Below the pieces are notes generated by a model, which was not told where the DNA came from, searched no databases, and was given only the letters and a program-made list of their open reading frames with translations. A program made the translations under genes and the position numbers. Source: Plectrocnemia conspersa (Eukaryota; Arthropoda; Insecta; Trichoptera; Polycentropodidae). Taken from it: a stretch of DNA of 64,000 nucleotides. The first letter of the stretch is position 1. Each line of letters starts with the position of its first letter. Positions 48,801-61,170 of the stretch are shown here, piece after piece. Location of the stretch: the NCBI GenBank assembly GCA_009617715.1, contig VTFK01000263.1, forward strand, positions 868,001 through 932,000, read 5' to 3'.

Positions 48801-48960
48801 CGAGCATGATAGACTGCTTAAACTCGGTTAAGAAAGATCTGGGTTTAAATCCCGCACGGATTCTAGTGTTTTTTATTTCTACTGTGTCTTAGATAACTAT
48901 CATTCAGATCGATCATCATATAATTTTCTAGATTCAAAATTAAATGATTAATGTTAAATC
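48801..48960 (+). repeat. tRNA-derived SINE, copy B
   Basis: The tRNA-like head has an A-box-like GATAGACTGCTTAAAC (about 48808) and a well-preserved B-box-like GGGTTTAAATCCC (48841-48853), followed by a T-rich link. The body shares GATCGATCATCATA and TTTTCTAGATT with copy A at 11313. Lacks tRNA acceptor pairing, so not a functional tRNA. Confidence 0.66.
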
Positions 48961-49929
48961 GAGCCAGGTCGTGCATATTGAGATCCAGTAATGTTGAATA
49001 AATATTAAAACAGATATCACTGATTTACAAATGTCTTATTATTATTATTTATTTAAAATTACGTGTCAAGTTTAATTACATAACTGTATGTTGTGCAATT
49101 TTATCTCGTAACACGAGATACATAAACACAAGGCAGACTTGCATTACGTCAAGTCAACGTTGAAAACTTTTTAATTCCGTAATAAATTCTGAAAACAATA
49201 CTTGATAACCGTAGTTCAGAAAGTTTCGAGTGTGATTCAAGAATTTTCGCTTGCATTACTGCAGCGGTACTACTTTGTAAGTTTACAGCTATTAAAAGCG
49301 CGATGTTATGAATGTATGTTTTGCTTTTAACTTTGAGCAACGTAAATTTTCCTTCTATACTGTCTTTATTATCTTAAACTTACGTTTTAATGTAAACTAA
49401 GACATATATTTCTTACATGTATGTATGTATAGCTTGTAAAATATAAAGCTATATTAAAATAAGTACGTCACGTTCATCGTAAATTATTTAAGTTAAAATG
49501 AACATTAATGAGAAGCAACTCAATTTATTTAATTGTGCATAAAATTAAATTAAATTGCTATGATGGATAACGTTTTTTATATAGCATATTCATCATGTAT
49601 ACGTACGAGTACATGTGTCGATTAATTTTTCTTAATTTCTTGATTAGCCACTCTCGGCACGTGCATTATGCTACACTTAAAAAAAGCTACCGTTGAAATT
49701 TATCCGCGTTAGAAATGCATAAATCGAGATACAGGTGTACTATATTATTTTATTAAATGTAGCAAAAAATACATATTCATTAATTTTTAAGAAAAAATTG
49801 ACAATATATAAGCTTTATTCTAATTTTGAATAATGTTTAACTGGTATTTTACCTGATTATTTAAAAATTGAACAGAGCATACCTATATCGGCAAAGACGT
49901 GATTGAATCTAAAAATATAATGTAGAGGT
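48961..49929. other. AT-rich DNA with small mixed patches
   Basis: Mixed patches at about 49080-49340 and 49590-49740. The minus frame 49149-49340 has no recognisable content. No gene. Confidence 0.42.
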
Positions 49930-50510
49930 ATCTAGTCCAATTTGGGTCCGTTGCTTTTTCTTATGTTCAATAATGACATAAAAAAATTATTAATATATGC
50001 TGACGACCGGTTAAAAACATTCGAATTAATGCAGATTCTCTAACTACAAATTTTTGGAATCGTTGTAAAGAGGCTTTCAGCAACGGCAAATGGCATTTAG
50101 TTTATATTTAAAATAACTGTTTTACATGTATTAGATTTCGAATTTAAAGTTACGTATGAGTTTATCGGCGATTCGCGATCTGAGCAAAACGATAGTTCGT
50201 AACGCCCTCGAATTTGGTTCCATTGTCCCCATCGTAGCGTTGAAGCAAGGCGTTGGTAGAAAAAATTCTGATAAAATTCCTCAGGGAGTACAGATATTAT
50301 ACGTTGTATGTATTCTGGGCTTTTTTGTTAGGAGCGCAAGGGTACAATTTGTTGTATTCTCGACGTAGCGTGTACTTAATGAATCACTTTCTAAAGTTGC
50401 TAAGGGGTGGCGTCGATAATTCGTCGATGCTCGGTGATTTACAGCTGTCCTACTATCACTTCGCAGTGCTCCGCAACCATTGTGCTAGTAATCATTTATT
50501 TAATTCATAA
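49930..50510 (+). pseudogene. Jockey-like LINE reverse transcriptase remnant
   Basis: Codons from 49939 read NLGPLLFLMFNNDI, then LLIYADDRLKTFE, in one frame: the RT block that precedes the catalytic site, and the YADD box itself (49996-50007), here with both Asp intact. After frameshifts come the thumb-region blocks: SKTIVRNALEFGSIV (50183 onward) and, in another frame, EKILIKFLREYRYYT, GAQGYNLLYSRRS and LLRGGVDNSSMLGDL up to the TAA at 50508-50510. The upstream fingers of the RT and the endonuclease are absent. It belongs to the same broad clade as the piece at 2075-2905, but it keeps the YADD and extends further 3'. Confidence 0.82.
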
Positions 50511-51679
50511 TATTTTATTTTTCACAAATGATATATAATATATTTAATTTAAGATTATTTTGTGACTGGTGGTGTGATTTTTGCACACAGCTATTCACCG
50601 AAAAGTACTGGTAAATGATTCTTATCCATTGAGTAAATCCGCAAAAGATTAGCTACTGCTAATAATATTTGTTGAGTAATGAATGCAAATTCTAGGTAGG
50701 CGTTTAAGCAACGTGTTACATAATCATCGAGCAGTTATAGGTTTTTTTTTTATTTTTAAGTTTTTGAATATATTTTTAATTTCTCGTGAGTTATTGTTGC
50801 GAATTGAATCCTTACCCACCGCGGATGCTTCTATTTTTCGTATCGATCTATTTTCTTATTATTTAATGTTAGTCTTTCAAAATTTAATAAGTTCTTACGA
50901 TATAGAAAAAGTATTAGCTAGCATTTCTACCTTGCCCTGATATGTATCAGCTATGACATTTCCATTACTTAACGGTGAAATTTTTGTATGTTTTTTTAAG
51001 CGTTCTTTATTGAAGTATCTGATTGAATTTATGCAATTACGTTTTTTTCTAACAATCTAAATTTTATCGTGATTATCATTAATGTTTTTAATTGCAGAGA
51101 TTTAGTTATTTGCCACTGCTTTCTAATTTTATTAAAATTAAGTTTAATACAATTATATACATTTTTACGGCTCGATAGTAAGTACCTTGCAAATTTAAAA
51201 TGAATTTTGCCAATTAATCTAAAGCAAATTCTGACCTATCATAGACTGTTTTATAGTTAACAATTAAAATATATTGTCATAGGATTTCCCGCAAGGATAT
51301 TCGAGTAATGCTTTTATTTTATATATTGTATCTCTATGAACATACTTTTTAAACTTAAGTAATAATAAAGAAATGACTACTAGATTTTGACCAATAAATT
51401 TAAGATGTTTTTTACAAGCTAAGTATAAAACTTTTAAGAACGTCGTGACACCACCTCAGGTACTAAAAAAGAAACACACTGCTCGGATTTTTTTTATTTA
51501 AAGACGTTTTTTATAATTAAAATAATATGAGTATTTTTGCCCCTACTTCAAAATTTATTTAATTTTTTATGTAAATGAAATATTAATTTTGTATGTGAAT
51601 ACAATATTAAAATGAACTTGATATATAATTTAAATGATAAGATTTTTAAAATAAAAATAAATAAATGCATATTCCCTAG
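50511..51679. other. AT-rich DNA, possible LINE 3' continuation
   Basis: A plus frame at 50683-50940 (85 codons, ending SSYDIEKVLASISTLP) lies where the C-terminus of the preceding LINE frame would fall. The match to that family is suggestive only. The remainder holds nothing identifiable. Confidence 0.35.
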
Positions 51680-51726
51680 TTGCACTTTATATTTGCTATT
51701 TTTTTGTGTATTTTTTATTGTGGTGT

Positions 51727-51843
51727 GACTTCAAAGATAAATTGCCTGTTCGTTGGGGCCATGAAGTTCGTCCCCGAGATCTCCCTTTTACACGAGCTAT
51801 CCAGCTTCTCAACGAACTCGTCAGACATAAAGATCGTTTTGGT
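51727..51843 (+). other. Candidate coding fragment of unknown identity
   Basis: A GC-richer segment of about 115 bp with sharp edges. One plus frame reads DFKDKLPVRWGHEVRPRDLP, then FTRAIQLLNELVRHKDRFGD, with residue use much more protein-like than its surroundings. It ends at TAA (about 51841). A second plus frame is also open (51680-51883). An exon reading is possible because GT follows the Phe-Gly codons (CGTTTTG|GTGATA), but no convincing acceptor precedes it. No family recognised. It may be a transposon scrap. Confidence 0.28.
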
Positions 51844-51889
51844 GATAGCTAAGAAGAGCTGGTCCTTTTACCATATTCTATAGGTGTGC

Positions 51890-52449
51890 TCACTATAATA
51901 TTTTTTACTTTATCTAAACAAAATTTTCGTGTATACACCATAAATATATGTACTACTGTATACATGTATTTAGTATGCAGGTACATTTATATGTTTTTTA
52001 ATGGCATTATTTTGACATTTAAGTTATTAAATAAATTTAATAATTAAATGATTAAAAAGTTGTATTTTATTACTATCTTACTATATTTTTAAATAAAAAA
52101 ATATCGCCACTTTTGTGCTTTAAATGTTGTAGCAACAAGCTATGACTTGACTTGCTTGGTCTTATTACGACATTATTAAATATTAGTCTTAAATGATAAT
52201 AAAACTTTAAGGTTACATATATTAAGAATAATCCACACAGCAGCTCAATACGTTAACATGTGTGTTAATAAAAATTAAAATACTGGTCGACTTTTTCGTA
52301 GAAAATATACAAAAAGAACGCATTTAGTTATAATAAATTATGAATTTGCTCTATATTTTAAATTTTCGACTGTAACTAACAGTTAGTTATTTATTTATTA
52401 CTCAAGCAATAATTTGCTATTCAATATTCTACTAATAATATTTTATTTA
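51890..52449. other. AT-rich non-coding DNA
   Basis: Nothing identifiable. Confidence 0.5.
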
Positions 52450-52720
52450 AATAATACCGAAAAAGTATAAACGTGAAACAGTGGTCGTGTACAATAAAAT
52501 ATTTACAAACAGTATCGATGTTGAAATGTCGGTTTTCTACAATTTATAAAACTCGACAATCACTCTCTAGTAAAAAGCGGAATTTTCCACCAAAAGGCCA
52601 CCGCAGTGAATGCGTACTAATGAAAATGACGTCCGCTCCAATAACGGGAGTTTGCGAATTTTCTGATTCGCCATTCAGCAGATTTCTGACACAAAAATAA
52701 TTTTCCACCGCAGTCAAGTA
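52450..52720. other. Mixed-composition non-coding island
   Basis: Includes two near-copies of TTTTCCACC(A/G) (about 52583 and 52700). The 75-codon plus frame 52473-52700 has no family. Candidate regulatory DNA by context. Confidence 0.33.
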
Positions 52721-53859
52721 CGTCGATATGTTAACAAATATTTTTAATTACAAATAAGAAAAAAATTAAATATTTTTAGATTTATCTTACCATTTAAAAT
52801 AAATCTTAACACATACATATATCCTAAAGCAAATATAAAAATTGTGAAATTTTTAATTTATCATATTTAAAACAAACTGCGATCAATAATCACAAATTTA
52901 TTATGAAATTTTTAAATATTTTAAATAAATTTCCACTTGAAAAATTCCTTCTCAACCCTTTATGTGCCAAAATATCTTGGCATAATATAAGACCGTAATG
53001 CCAGCCATTGTTAATAAAAATTACAAAGTCTTAAGTGGCTTGAGTGGAAGAGTTAACATTTAATTGATGCCATTTTATGAATGCTATAGAGTGTAAATAA
53101 TTTTAAACGTTTTTCCATAGATTACTCTATATTACTTCTTAAAATATCTTTTCATAGCATAATTGCGATTTTTTGTGAGAGCTCGTGGCAAATGTACATC
53201 TTTCTTTGTTATGCTAAAAATCTTTCTATTTTAAGTAAATTTATTAGTCAAAAATATATTAATGAGTCTTTAACAACTAACAACCCTTTTAACAATTTTT
53301 AACAACTAAGTTTGACACAAGTATCATCGATCTCGACAATTCAATTCTTGTTTTTATTTAATTTCTATATTATCCCACCCTGGATTTAATTACCCTTGAT
53401 ATTTTACTTTTCTTATGAAATTAAACAATGACTTATAGTTTGATTTTTCTCACTACAGCTTCAATTTTTGAATGGGCAACCTTATTGTTTAACATATATA
53501 AAACCATTATTACCACTGTTTAATTATTATTACTAAGCTTTAAAATCTGATAAAAAAATATGCGATCAATTAAAGGTGCTAGCGATTATTTGCTAGTGGT
53601 AAATTTCTGATGGTAAATTGCGGGCAATAATTTTTTTTTGATTTATTACAAAGGGTGTAATTTTATTAGTAAATATTTTAAAATAAATAAAAAAAATTGA
53701 TTCAAAATTAGTTGTACACACGAACAAAATTCTTACTTAAATTATGTTCAGCAAATTTATGGTATGAAGTAAAAATAAGGTTTAAATTTATAGGCCAAAG
53801 CTAAGAATTTAATAATAATATAAATTAATGGTTTTGCTATTGGCGATATACTAAATAAA
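52721..53859. other. AT-rich non-coding DNA, possible short MITE
   Basis: 52956-53052 lies between TCAA and TTAA and begins CCCTTTATGTGCC. This could be a worn piggyBac-type MITE, but the right end matches poorly. Otherwise nothing. Confidence 0.3.
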
Positions 53860-54640
53860 CTGCGCGTTTTAATTTAATCGTTTATTGAGCGGTTTCAGTT
53901 AAATCGTAACGTATCATAAGCGATAGAAACAAAAACCTATAAGCACCCTTGTCAAATTATATATTTAACGTTTCGAAATAAAAAAAAACATATTTACGTC
54001 AGTTTTGATTTATCCTCGCCGCTTTGAAACTTTCCCGGCATTCTCAGGCTAATGCCATAAACTCCCATTAATTTTTCGGTTCTGCGCCTGCAAAGCCTCC
54101 GGGGCGCTCTCAAATTCCCCCACCCGCTCACACGGTGACGTAATTTTATTGAATATACAGTTTTCGCATTATCGGACCGAGATCGGAGCGGGGGTTCTAC
54201 GGTTTTCTATGCCGGCTTGATTTATATTCAGACTGTAGAAGCCCGTATATCAACAAAATTCACCGGGATGAATGCTCGCATATTTCTTAACAATTGACCC
54301 GGCCTATTCGCATGTATAGGGGTGTGCGTGGGATAACTCCTGTATACTGCTTCTCGCAATACACGAGTGCACTTTGGATGTCGGATAAACCAGCCGATTG
54401 ACTGGGAATGGAATTACGGAAAAGGCGTGGGTGTGTTTTTACTCGCGGATGTGAAGATAAAATCCTGCAATAGAAGACGGTATACTTTCGCTGAATAAAG
54501 AAGGAAAATTGACAGTGAAAACGGATGAAGCTTTAATATTCTCACGCCATTCGGATAGATCGTGGAAAGATTGGCTTGAGCCTGAGGGCTTGACGTAAGT
54601 TTATTTCAGAGAAGTCAAGTGAAAAGTTTCTGCTGAATAT
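53860..54640. other. Large GC-richer non-coding island, candidate cis-regulatory element
   Basis: One of the longest and most CpG-bearing blocks in the window (dense at 54010-54450), with no open frame of 60 codons on either strand. Its lack of open frames despite low stop-codon density makes coding unlikely. TTTATTG and ATTTATA-type words recur between GC-rich blocks. Confidence 0.45.
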
Positions 54641-57539
54641 GTAAACAGCGTGACTAAAAACACGTGTATAACTTGCAAAACAATTATTTGTTAAGTGAAG
54701 TGCAAAGGTTTTAACTAATTATAAAATATAGTTTTAAATGTAAAACTGTTATGTGACCAAAAACATTAAAGTTATAATTACAAAGCAAATGTTTCGTGAA
54801 ACAAAAATTTTGTTTGGTGTAAAGGTTTAAAATTGTAGCATTTATTGCGCATGATAATTTTACTTAACGCGTATCATTGAGACAAAAACTCTTAATACCA
54901 CACCATCTAAGATCATATAAAGAAGCACTATATAAGTTTTCCAATTCACTGTTAATTACCTATATTCTTATGGTTAGATTTATAGTAAAAAAACATTCTA
55001 AATTTTATTCATTGCACCTTCCAGTATCAGTTAAATATGATAATCCGTAATCGGTAATCAAAACTCATCAAAAAAATATTTTTCCAATTCGAATTTTAAA
55101 TCGCAATGAAAAAGTTACGTTTCAGATTCAAAACCTTTTTAAGTTAAGAAAGTAAAAATAAGCTTTCACGTTCACTTTTTATCTCTTGATATAAAATTAC
55201 AAGCATTTCAGAATTGGAAAATAAGTTTATTTATTATTAATTAGCCAACGATTACAAATTGATCAGAAACCATTTTGATTTTTTTACAAATACTCTAATA
55301 AATATTATTTTCTAAAATAAATTTATTTATTGCACATATAACAGATTTTTTTAGTCATTAAATTAGAGAGATAATAATAAAAAAAATATTAAAAATAATA
55401 TTTTTTTTATATATAATATATGTATACTAATATTTTTTAAAATCTGTACCTTTGTCTGATCAAATTAATACATTTCCTTTTATTATTGTATTTAAGGTAA
55501 TTTTATGATCTTAAAATGTCAAAGCAATATATTCATCTCCTGGTAATATCACTTTTTCCAATCGTGAGTTATGTAAGACTTGGCAATTTGTTATCTCAAA
55601 AAATAGCTTGCATTCATAATATTTTCTCTTGCAGTAACGAAACCTTTTATTAACTGTTTATATATTAATCGCACTGAATTTCTGAATACACATTTCGTAA
55701 ACTGAAAACCCTTCATCTCTATGTGTGTGTGTGTACTCACAATAACCCGGATTCTTGGTTATAGCTATAGTTCTAATCTTAAAGTATCAAATACATTACA
55801 AACATAGTTTTTTTGTTGGGTCGGGTTGTTTATAATATATCACGTACCGTCTATTTTTTTCTTAAGTACAGTCGTTTTCCTAATATATTCATATATTAAT
55901 ACAGTATAAGCAGCTTAAATAATATATACTAATAAGCATTGTGACGTTATTGTTTAAAAATGTTAATATGAAGTATTAAGTAGATTGAGAATTATTTTAA
56001 TTATGCATTTTATATTTTGAAAATATGAAATAAATTTAAAGTCTAAGTTGATATCAGTAAGGTTTTAAGTTGTTATATAATAATTATCTAAAAATTGATA
56101 AATTTATAAGGTATCTAAAATTCGTTTTGCTTAAATATTTTTTTGTGGAAATAAAATTAAAGTGTATTTAATGTTTAACTAATTATCGAAACAAAGTGAA
56201 AAAATAATACAATATTTCTGTACTGATAAAATTAAAAGTATATTATAATATATTGAAAATAAATATAAAATAAAATTAGCTTTCAAACCAAAGCTTAACA
56301 AAATTATGTTTTTCAATAAAATGCAAATATATTTCATTTTAATTATAAAAAAATAGCAACTCTACAATTTTTTTATTATTACTTAGTATTATTTACACGT
56401 CTACAGTTGTATTATATACAATAATTATTCTGGTCCCCTAAAATAAATATGTTTCATATCTTATTTAGTAATTTACGTATTTATCATAGTATATATACTT
56501 AAAACAAACATTGTATATACATATGTTTGGTACGTAAATATTTACCAATTAGAAAATTAACGCTTTGAATATTAAAATTTAATTTTCGCTAAAGTTATTA
56601 GCCAACTTCACGCGAGCGCGAACATTATTAACTCTTCATTTGGTTATCGGATAACCGCTAGGTTAAACCCATACTAGGCCAACTATTTTCAAACATATTC
56701 CAGAGTTATCGTATTTACAGGTATAATACTGCTTGGTACATAGCATAATTTTTGTGTAGTAACAAAGTAACAAAATTTAAATATTTGTTTAAATATCTGC
56801 TGAAAATTACTTAGGCGCTAGAAATACTGAAACAGATTATAATTAAATATAGGCTGATTTATTCTGCCAATGTTAATATTTTTTATTGAAAATGTAGCTT
56901 GCAAACATGCAACTGGATGATTTTAATTATGTTACAGTAAAAATGCACCACCTTCGAAATCATAAAATTTCGTATGTATCAATCGATATTTTTTCAAACT
57001 CTTTACACAGCAAAAATAACATATAATAAATAAATAAATCAAAATAAATGGCAAAATGTATTGACCATTGAAAAAAGCTTTGAAATTCAATAATAAATAC
57101 AAAAACTTTTAATTTATTATAAACGTATATTTTTACAAATAAATAGTATCTTCTTTAGCCTTCATACTACTAAAATACAGCAAGGCATTGCTTAAACTAA
57201 TCAACGATTCAACGAACTTGTCGTTCTATACTGTTTCACTTTTATAATTTTCTGCTTGCTCGTTGAATTGTGTAATTAAATTTTATTTTTAATTATAACC
57301 CAAGTATATTATAGAAGAAATCCAGAGCTAGTATAATAATTGTTTAAAAAAAATCTTGGATAGAGTAAACTAATTATATCTAAATAGCTCTTTTAGTAAA
57401 CGTAGAGAGCGACTTTTTGTATAAAATTATTGCTCAGAGATAATAAAATTTAATGACAAAGTTAGTTTATATAAATATCTATTACATTAAATTGGTTTTG
57501 TATATTTAGCTTCGTTTTGATAAATTATATGATTAATAT
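54641..57539. other. Long AT-rich non-coding DNA
   Basis: Nothing identifiable beyond a short (TG)n run near 55722-55734 and a small mixed patch at about 56600-56700. Confidence 0.5.
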
Positions 57540-57980
57540 ATTATCCAATGTTATTATCTACATTATACACACCACGTTTATGCCATGAAAACCAATACAT
57601 TCCACTCAAACCGAATCCACATTTTATACTGATCTCCGTGATTATCTCGATACCTCAAATTCCGTATATTATAATCTGTTGCTGTATTCATCGCCGTCGA
57701 CTAATTTCTGACGCAAATTAAAGTAAAATACCTTAAATTACTGCCTGATGATGCCCGAAGCAACGCGCTTTTGCTCCGAACACCTTTAACCCCTTCGCTC
57801 GCTCACTGTACTATATTTTATGAAGGCTGAATATTATTCGAAATGTTATTCGTTTATAATTTAGTAGGGTAACACATTTGGAGCGAGCTTGTAATGTGGT
57901 AGGAAATTGGCAAAATTTTGTATGTAAACTCGTGTAACAAATTAAGGAGACGTGTCACGTTATAAATCCGAATTAAGTAT
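57540..57980. other. GC-richer non-coding island, candidate cis-regulatory element
   Basis: CpG-bearing, no open frame on either strand over most of its length. Contains TTAACCCCTTCG near 57788, which superficially resembles a piggyBac end but has no partner. Confidence 0.4.
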
Positions 57981-59659
57981 ATGACACGAGAAATTCGCAA
58001 ATATCATATGTCGTAATTTAATTAGCGTAAAGGTTTCGTTTGCTACCCTTTTCCAAGTGTGTACACGCGTGTGATTATTTATACACAGCTTAATATTGTA
58101 TGTACACTTTAAAAAGAAAACATTTGCGTATTTCTTCTGACGTCTATACAAATGTTTTAAAGCTTACTATTGTAACAGTAACATGCTAAGCTGCGTATAT
58201 GTCCTTTTTTAGTCTTATACAAATATAATAATGTATATTATTTTATTTTTTATTTAAAACACATAATTATAGTACACTTTGAAAATAACGATAAAGGCTA
58301 AATCAATGTTTTATGTATTATTTTAATCAAATATTGTTACTAAAATAAAATGGTTGTTACATATTTTTTTTAGTCGCCATGATACAAGGTTTCTTTTTAT
58401 AAAACAGAGAAAAAATATTTTTAATAAATTGTTTATTACAATATTTATTATTAGGGATTTAATAATGTATTTTTTAATAATATTATATCATATATTTTTA
58501 AACATATTAAATTTCTTAATGAAAATTTATTTGATACGTATAAAAAATGTAATTTAAAAATATTTAAAGCTTCAAGATTGAAATTCCCTCGTTAGCCTGC
58601 CTAAAAGCACTTCGTCATCTTTATTCTTAAATCAGCTGTAAGTACCAGGAGTTTCTCGGGTGAATTTCGCCCTGCAAGTACAATAGTTTAATCTTTTGCT
58701 ATTTACAAGATGGAATGTAATATATGTATGTGAGAATAGTTTTTAATATGGATGTATAGCGCTAAGTGTGACGCAATTCAATAGCATTTTCTCTGAATTA
58801 TTTTTAAATCCATTTATGTTTTAATAACTATAATTTATAAGTGATTCCAAATTATAATACTATTTTTATATTTAACTAAAATGCGTTTATCATAAAATAG
58901 CAATTTTAGACAAAATATTATTTAATTAATATTATATAATAATTTTCATTTTCTAAAAATTATATTTCTTTTTATAAGAAGTTTATAAATATAATTTTAA
59001 CGTCAGAGAATTGAAATTTAATCAATGTATTTGCTGTTAATTGAATTATTATTAATAATATATTTACAAACGTATATAATTTATCATCACATAATAATTT
59101 AAATTTGATGTCTAAATGTAAAAGCTTAATGCATTTTCTAATTAGTCAATAACATTTTATTTTTTTATATACTCATAAAGATATATTAAATCTTGATTAA
59201 ATTATTTTTTATTTTGATAGAGCTGGCGGGCATATAAAGTTTTTATTACTTTGCATAAATTACGCTAAATGGTCTAGAATTAAAATGGTCAGACAAAGAC
59301 AATATTTTTAATAATCTATGAATAAATAATTATTTTTAAATAAATTAATTTACAAATAGCTACTACTTTGTGTATTTTCTATCGTATATATAAAAAAATA
59401 GGTGACAATATTTTCTATCGTATATGTAAAAAAATAGGTTTTGTAAAAAAAATCTTGTATCATGGTGATTATAAAAATAAACAACACATTTAATTTAAAT
59501 GCAAAGGTGAAAGATTTATCTAAACTTAACTCAACTTACAACTTGCATATGATTTTTTTTAAAAGTTGAATAAAATACTATAGTTTTTAATTACACAACA
59601 TTGTTTGATTGTGATTTTATCGCTGTTTTCAAAGTATTGAACATTAGAGTATCTCGAGC
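57981..59659. other. AT-rich non-coding DNA
   Basis: Small mixed patch at 58570-58680. The frames at 57960-58151 and 58354-58557 are unremarkable. A tandem duplication lies at 59373-59439. Confidence 0.45.
59373..59439. repeat. Recent tandem duplication, 36-bp period
   Basis: Two 31-bp units (59373-59403, 59409-59439) beginning TATTTTCTATCGTATAT, identical at 30 of 31 positions, with a 5-bp spacer. Confidence 0.9.
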
Positions 59660-60130
59660 TTCCCTGTTTATTCTATATTAAAATCACATTTTACCCCATC
59701 TAAAGCGCCTATCACACTTCATCAATGGCAATGGCTTCGTGATGTGCGAATATAATAATCTGGCACGCATAAAAGGTATCCATTTATCAACTTTTCCGGC
59801 TACGGCGACGCCTCGCCTTTGGCGAATTTCCCTTTTACAAATTTCTCCGTGACACAAAGTGATAGCAGATATTCATCTATATGAAAAGTACTATATGTAG
59901 TACATACGTATATACATATGTGTACACACCATCGGAATCCATTACGAGGTACTAAAAGAAATCGTAGCATTATGGATTTTACAAGAGCCGGATGAAATAT
60001 TCGAGTGCACTTAATGACAACGGCGCGTGATAAAAACAACGTCTGTGTATGTAAAATATTTCACAAATGTACATTATCGAAGTATGTGATTTTTATCGTG
60101 CTCGTTCGTGATATCAACGACGTGTCGTGT
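59660..60130. other. GC-richer non-coding island, candidate cis-regulatory element
   Basis: CpG-bearing, dense at about 59700-59830 and 59990-60125. The minus frame 59800-60039 shows no recognisable family. Contains repeated ACATATGT words. Confidence 0.38.
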
Positions 60131-60949
60131 CACAATAATGGATGTATATATTTTATGTACTATAAAAATTTTGTTTTTTAATATTATAATGTATATGAAA
60201 TTTATTACTTTCGAGTTATGCATAAATTGCTTATAGTGTAGACGTTAACAGCAATTTTTGTATTATTTTATAGTTATATGTATCGTCATAGTAGTTTGTT
60301 AAAAATAAAATATAAAAAAATAGCCTTTTAATTAGAGAATATTCGTTTAAAATCTAATTAATTGGTTTTGCAGGTTTTTTTGTAACTGGAAAAATTGTGT
60401 TAGTCTAACAAAAGATAAAATCGAAAAACTTTTGATATAATATGGTTAGTTTTAGAATATAGATAAAAATAAAATGGCCCTATTGACGCAGAATTGACTG
60501 AAAATAAATTATTATTTAATAAAATACGTACATACAAATTGGGAAAAAAATAATATAGTTTAATGCATGATTGCCATGTGATTTTTTTTATATTTTTCAT
60601 AAATTTATGTGCATGCAATATCATCATTCATAGCTTTTGATACTTTCGCAAATCGTTCTTGATTATAATTAAATATTATGCCAACTTCTCGGCCTAAAAT
60701 GCTTCCCCTGTTCTTGTTAAAACTATTTTTCTCTTTGTCTATTTTTTACTAGTTATTAAATTTATAATAACTTCGTTGCTTATTTTTATTTAAAGCAAAA
60801 TTTTTTTTTAGATTTAGATCCTGTTCTTTGGTAATTTCGACTAGTTTTTTAAAAACATCATCAAGTTTTTCATTTTATTACACTTATTTCATACGTTACT
60901 TATCTTATATATTGAAATTTTATTCATTTTATTTTTAACAGCTGTATAA
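60131..60949. other. AT-rich non-coding DNA
   Basis: May include decayed 3' text of the pogo-like element on the minus strand, but nothing can be assigned. Confidence 0.4.
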
Positions 60950-61170
60950 ATCATTGTGTTAATGATTTGACATTCTGTCCATCAATTGCTCTAGCTGCTT
61001 GCTTTAATTTGTTTCGTAGGTTCTCTGAAATGTATGCATTTCACCTTGATTCATTGGTTAAATAATAAAAGAATCACATGGCAAATAACTGGTTAATATT
61101 TTTCTAATATTTTTCTCTCTTTTGCTTAAAATGCTGACGAAACCAGTTTTTAAAAGAGTCTTTATTTACG
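60950..61170 (-). pseudogene. pogo/Tigger-like transposase scrap
   Basis: On the minus strand one frame reads LPCDSFII, stop, PMNQGEMHTFQRTY. This is the block of pogo/Tigger/jerky DDE proteins in which L-P-P-N-(T/S)-(T/S) is followed by (L)-I-Q-P-(M/L)-D-Q-G and an F-K-x-x-(Y) helix. The stop is a single-base change of the expected Gln codon, and the catalytic Asp of DQG is Asn. Upstream (about 61130-61160) FKNWFRQHFKQKR may be a further piece. After a frameshift come NLRNKLKQAARAIDGQ (about 60975-61022). The rest is unreadable. Confidence 0.6.

Noticed and set aside
48801..48875. Functional tRNA gene
   Set aside because: B-box-like text is present, but acceptor and D-stem pairing are missing and the locus shares a SINE body with 11313.
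57780..57800. piggyBac end from TTAACCCCTTCG
   Set aside because: No partner inverted end or second TTAA within a plausible distance.
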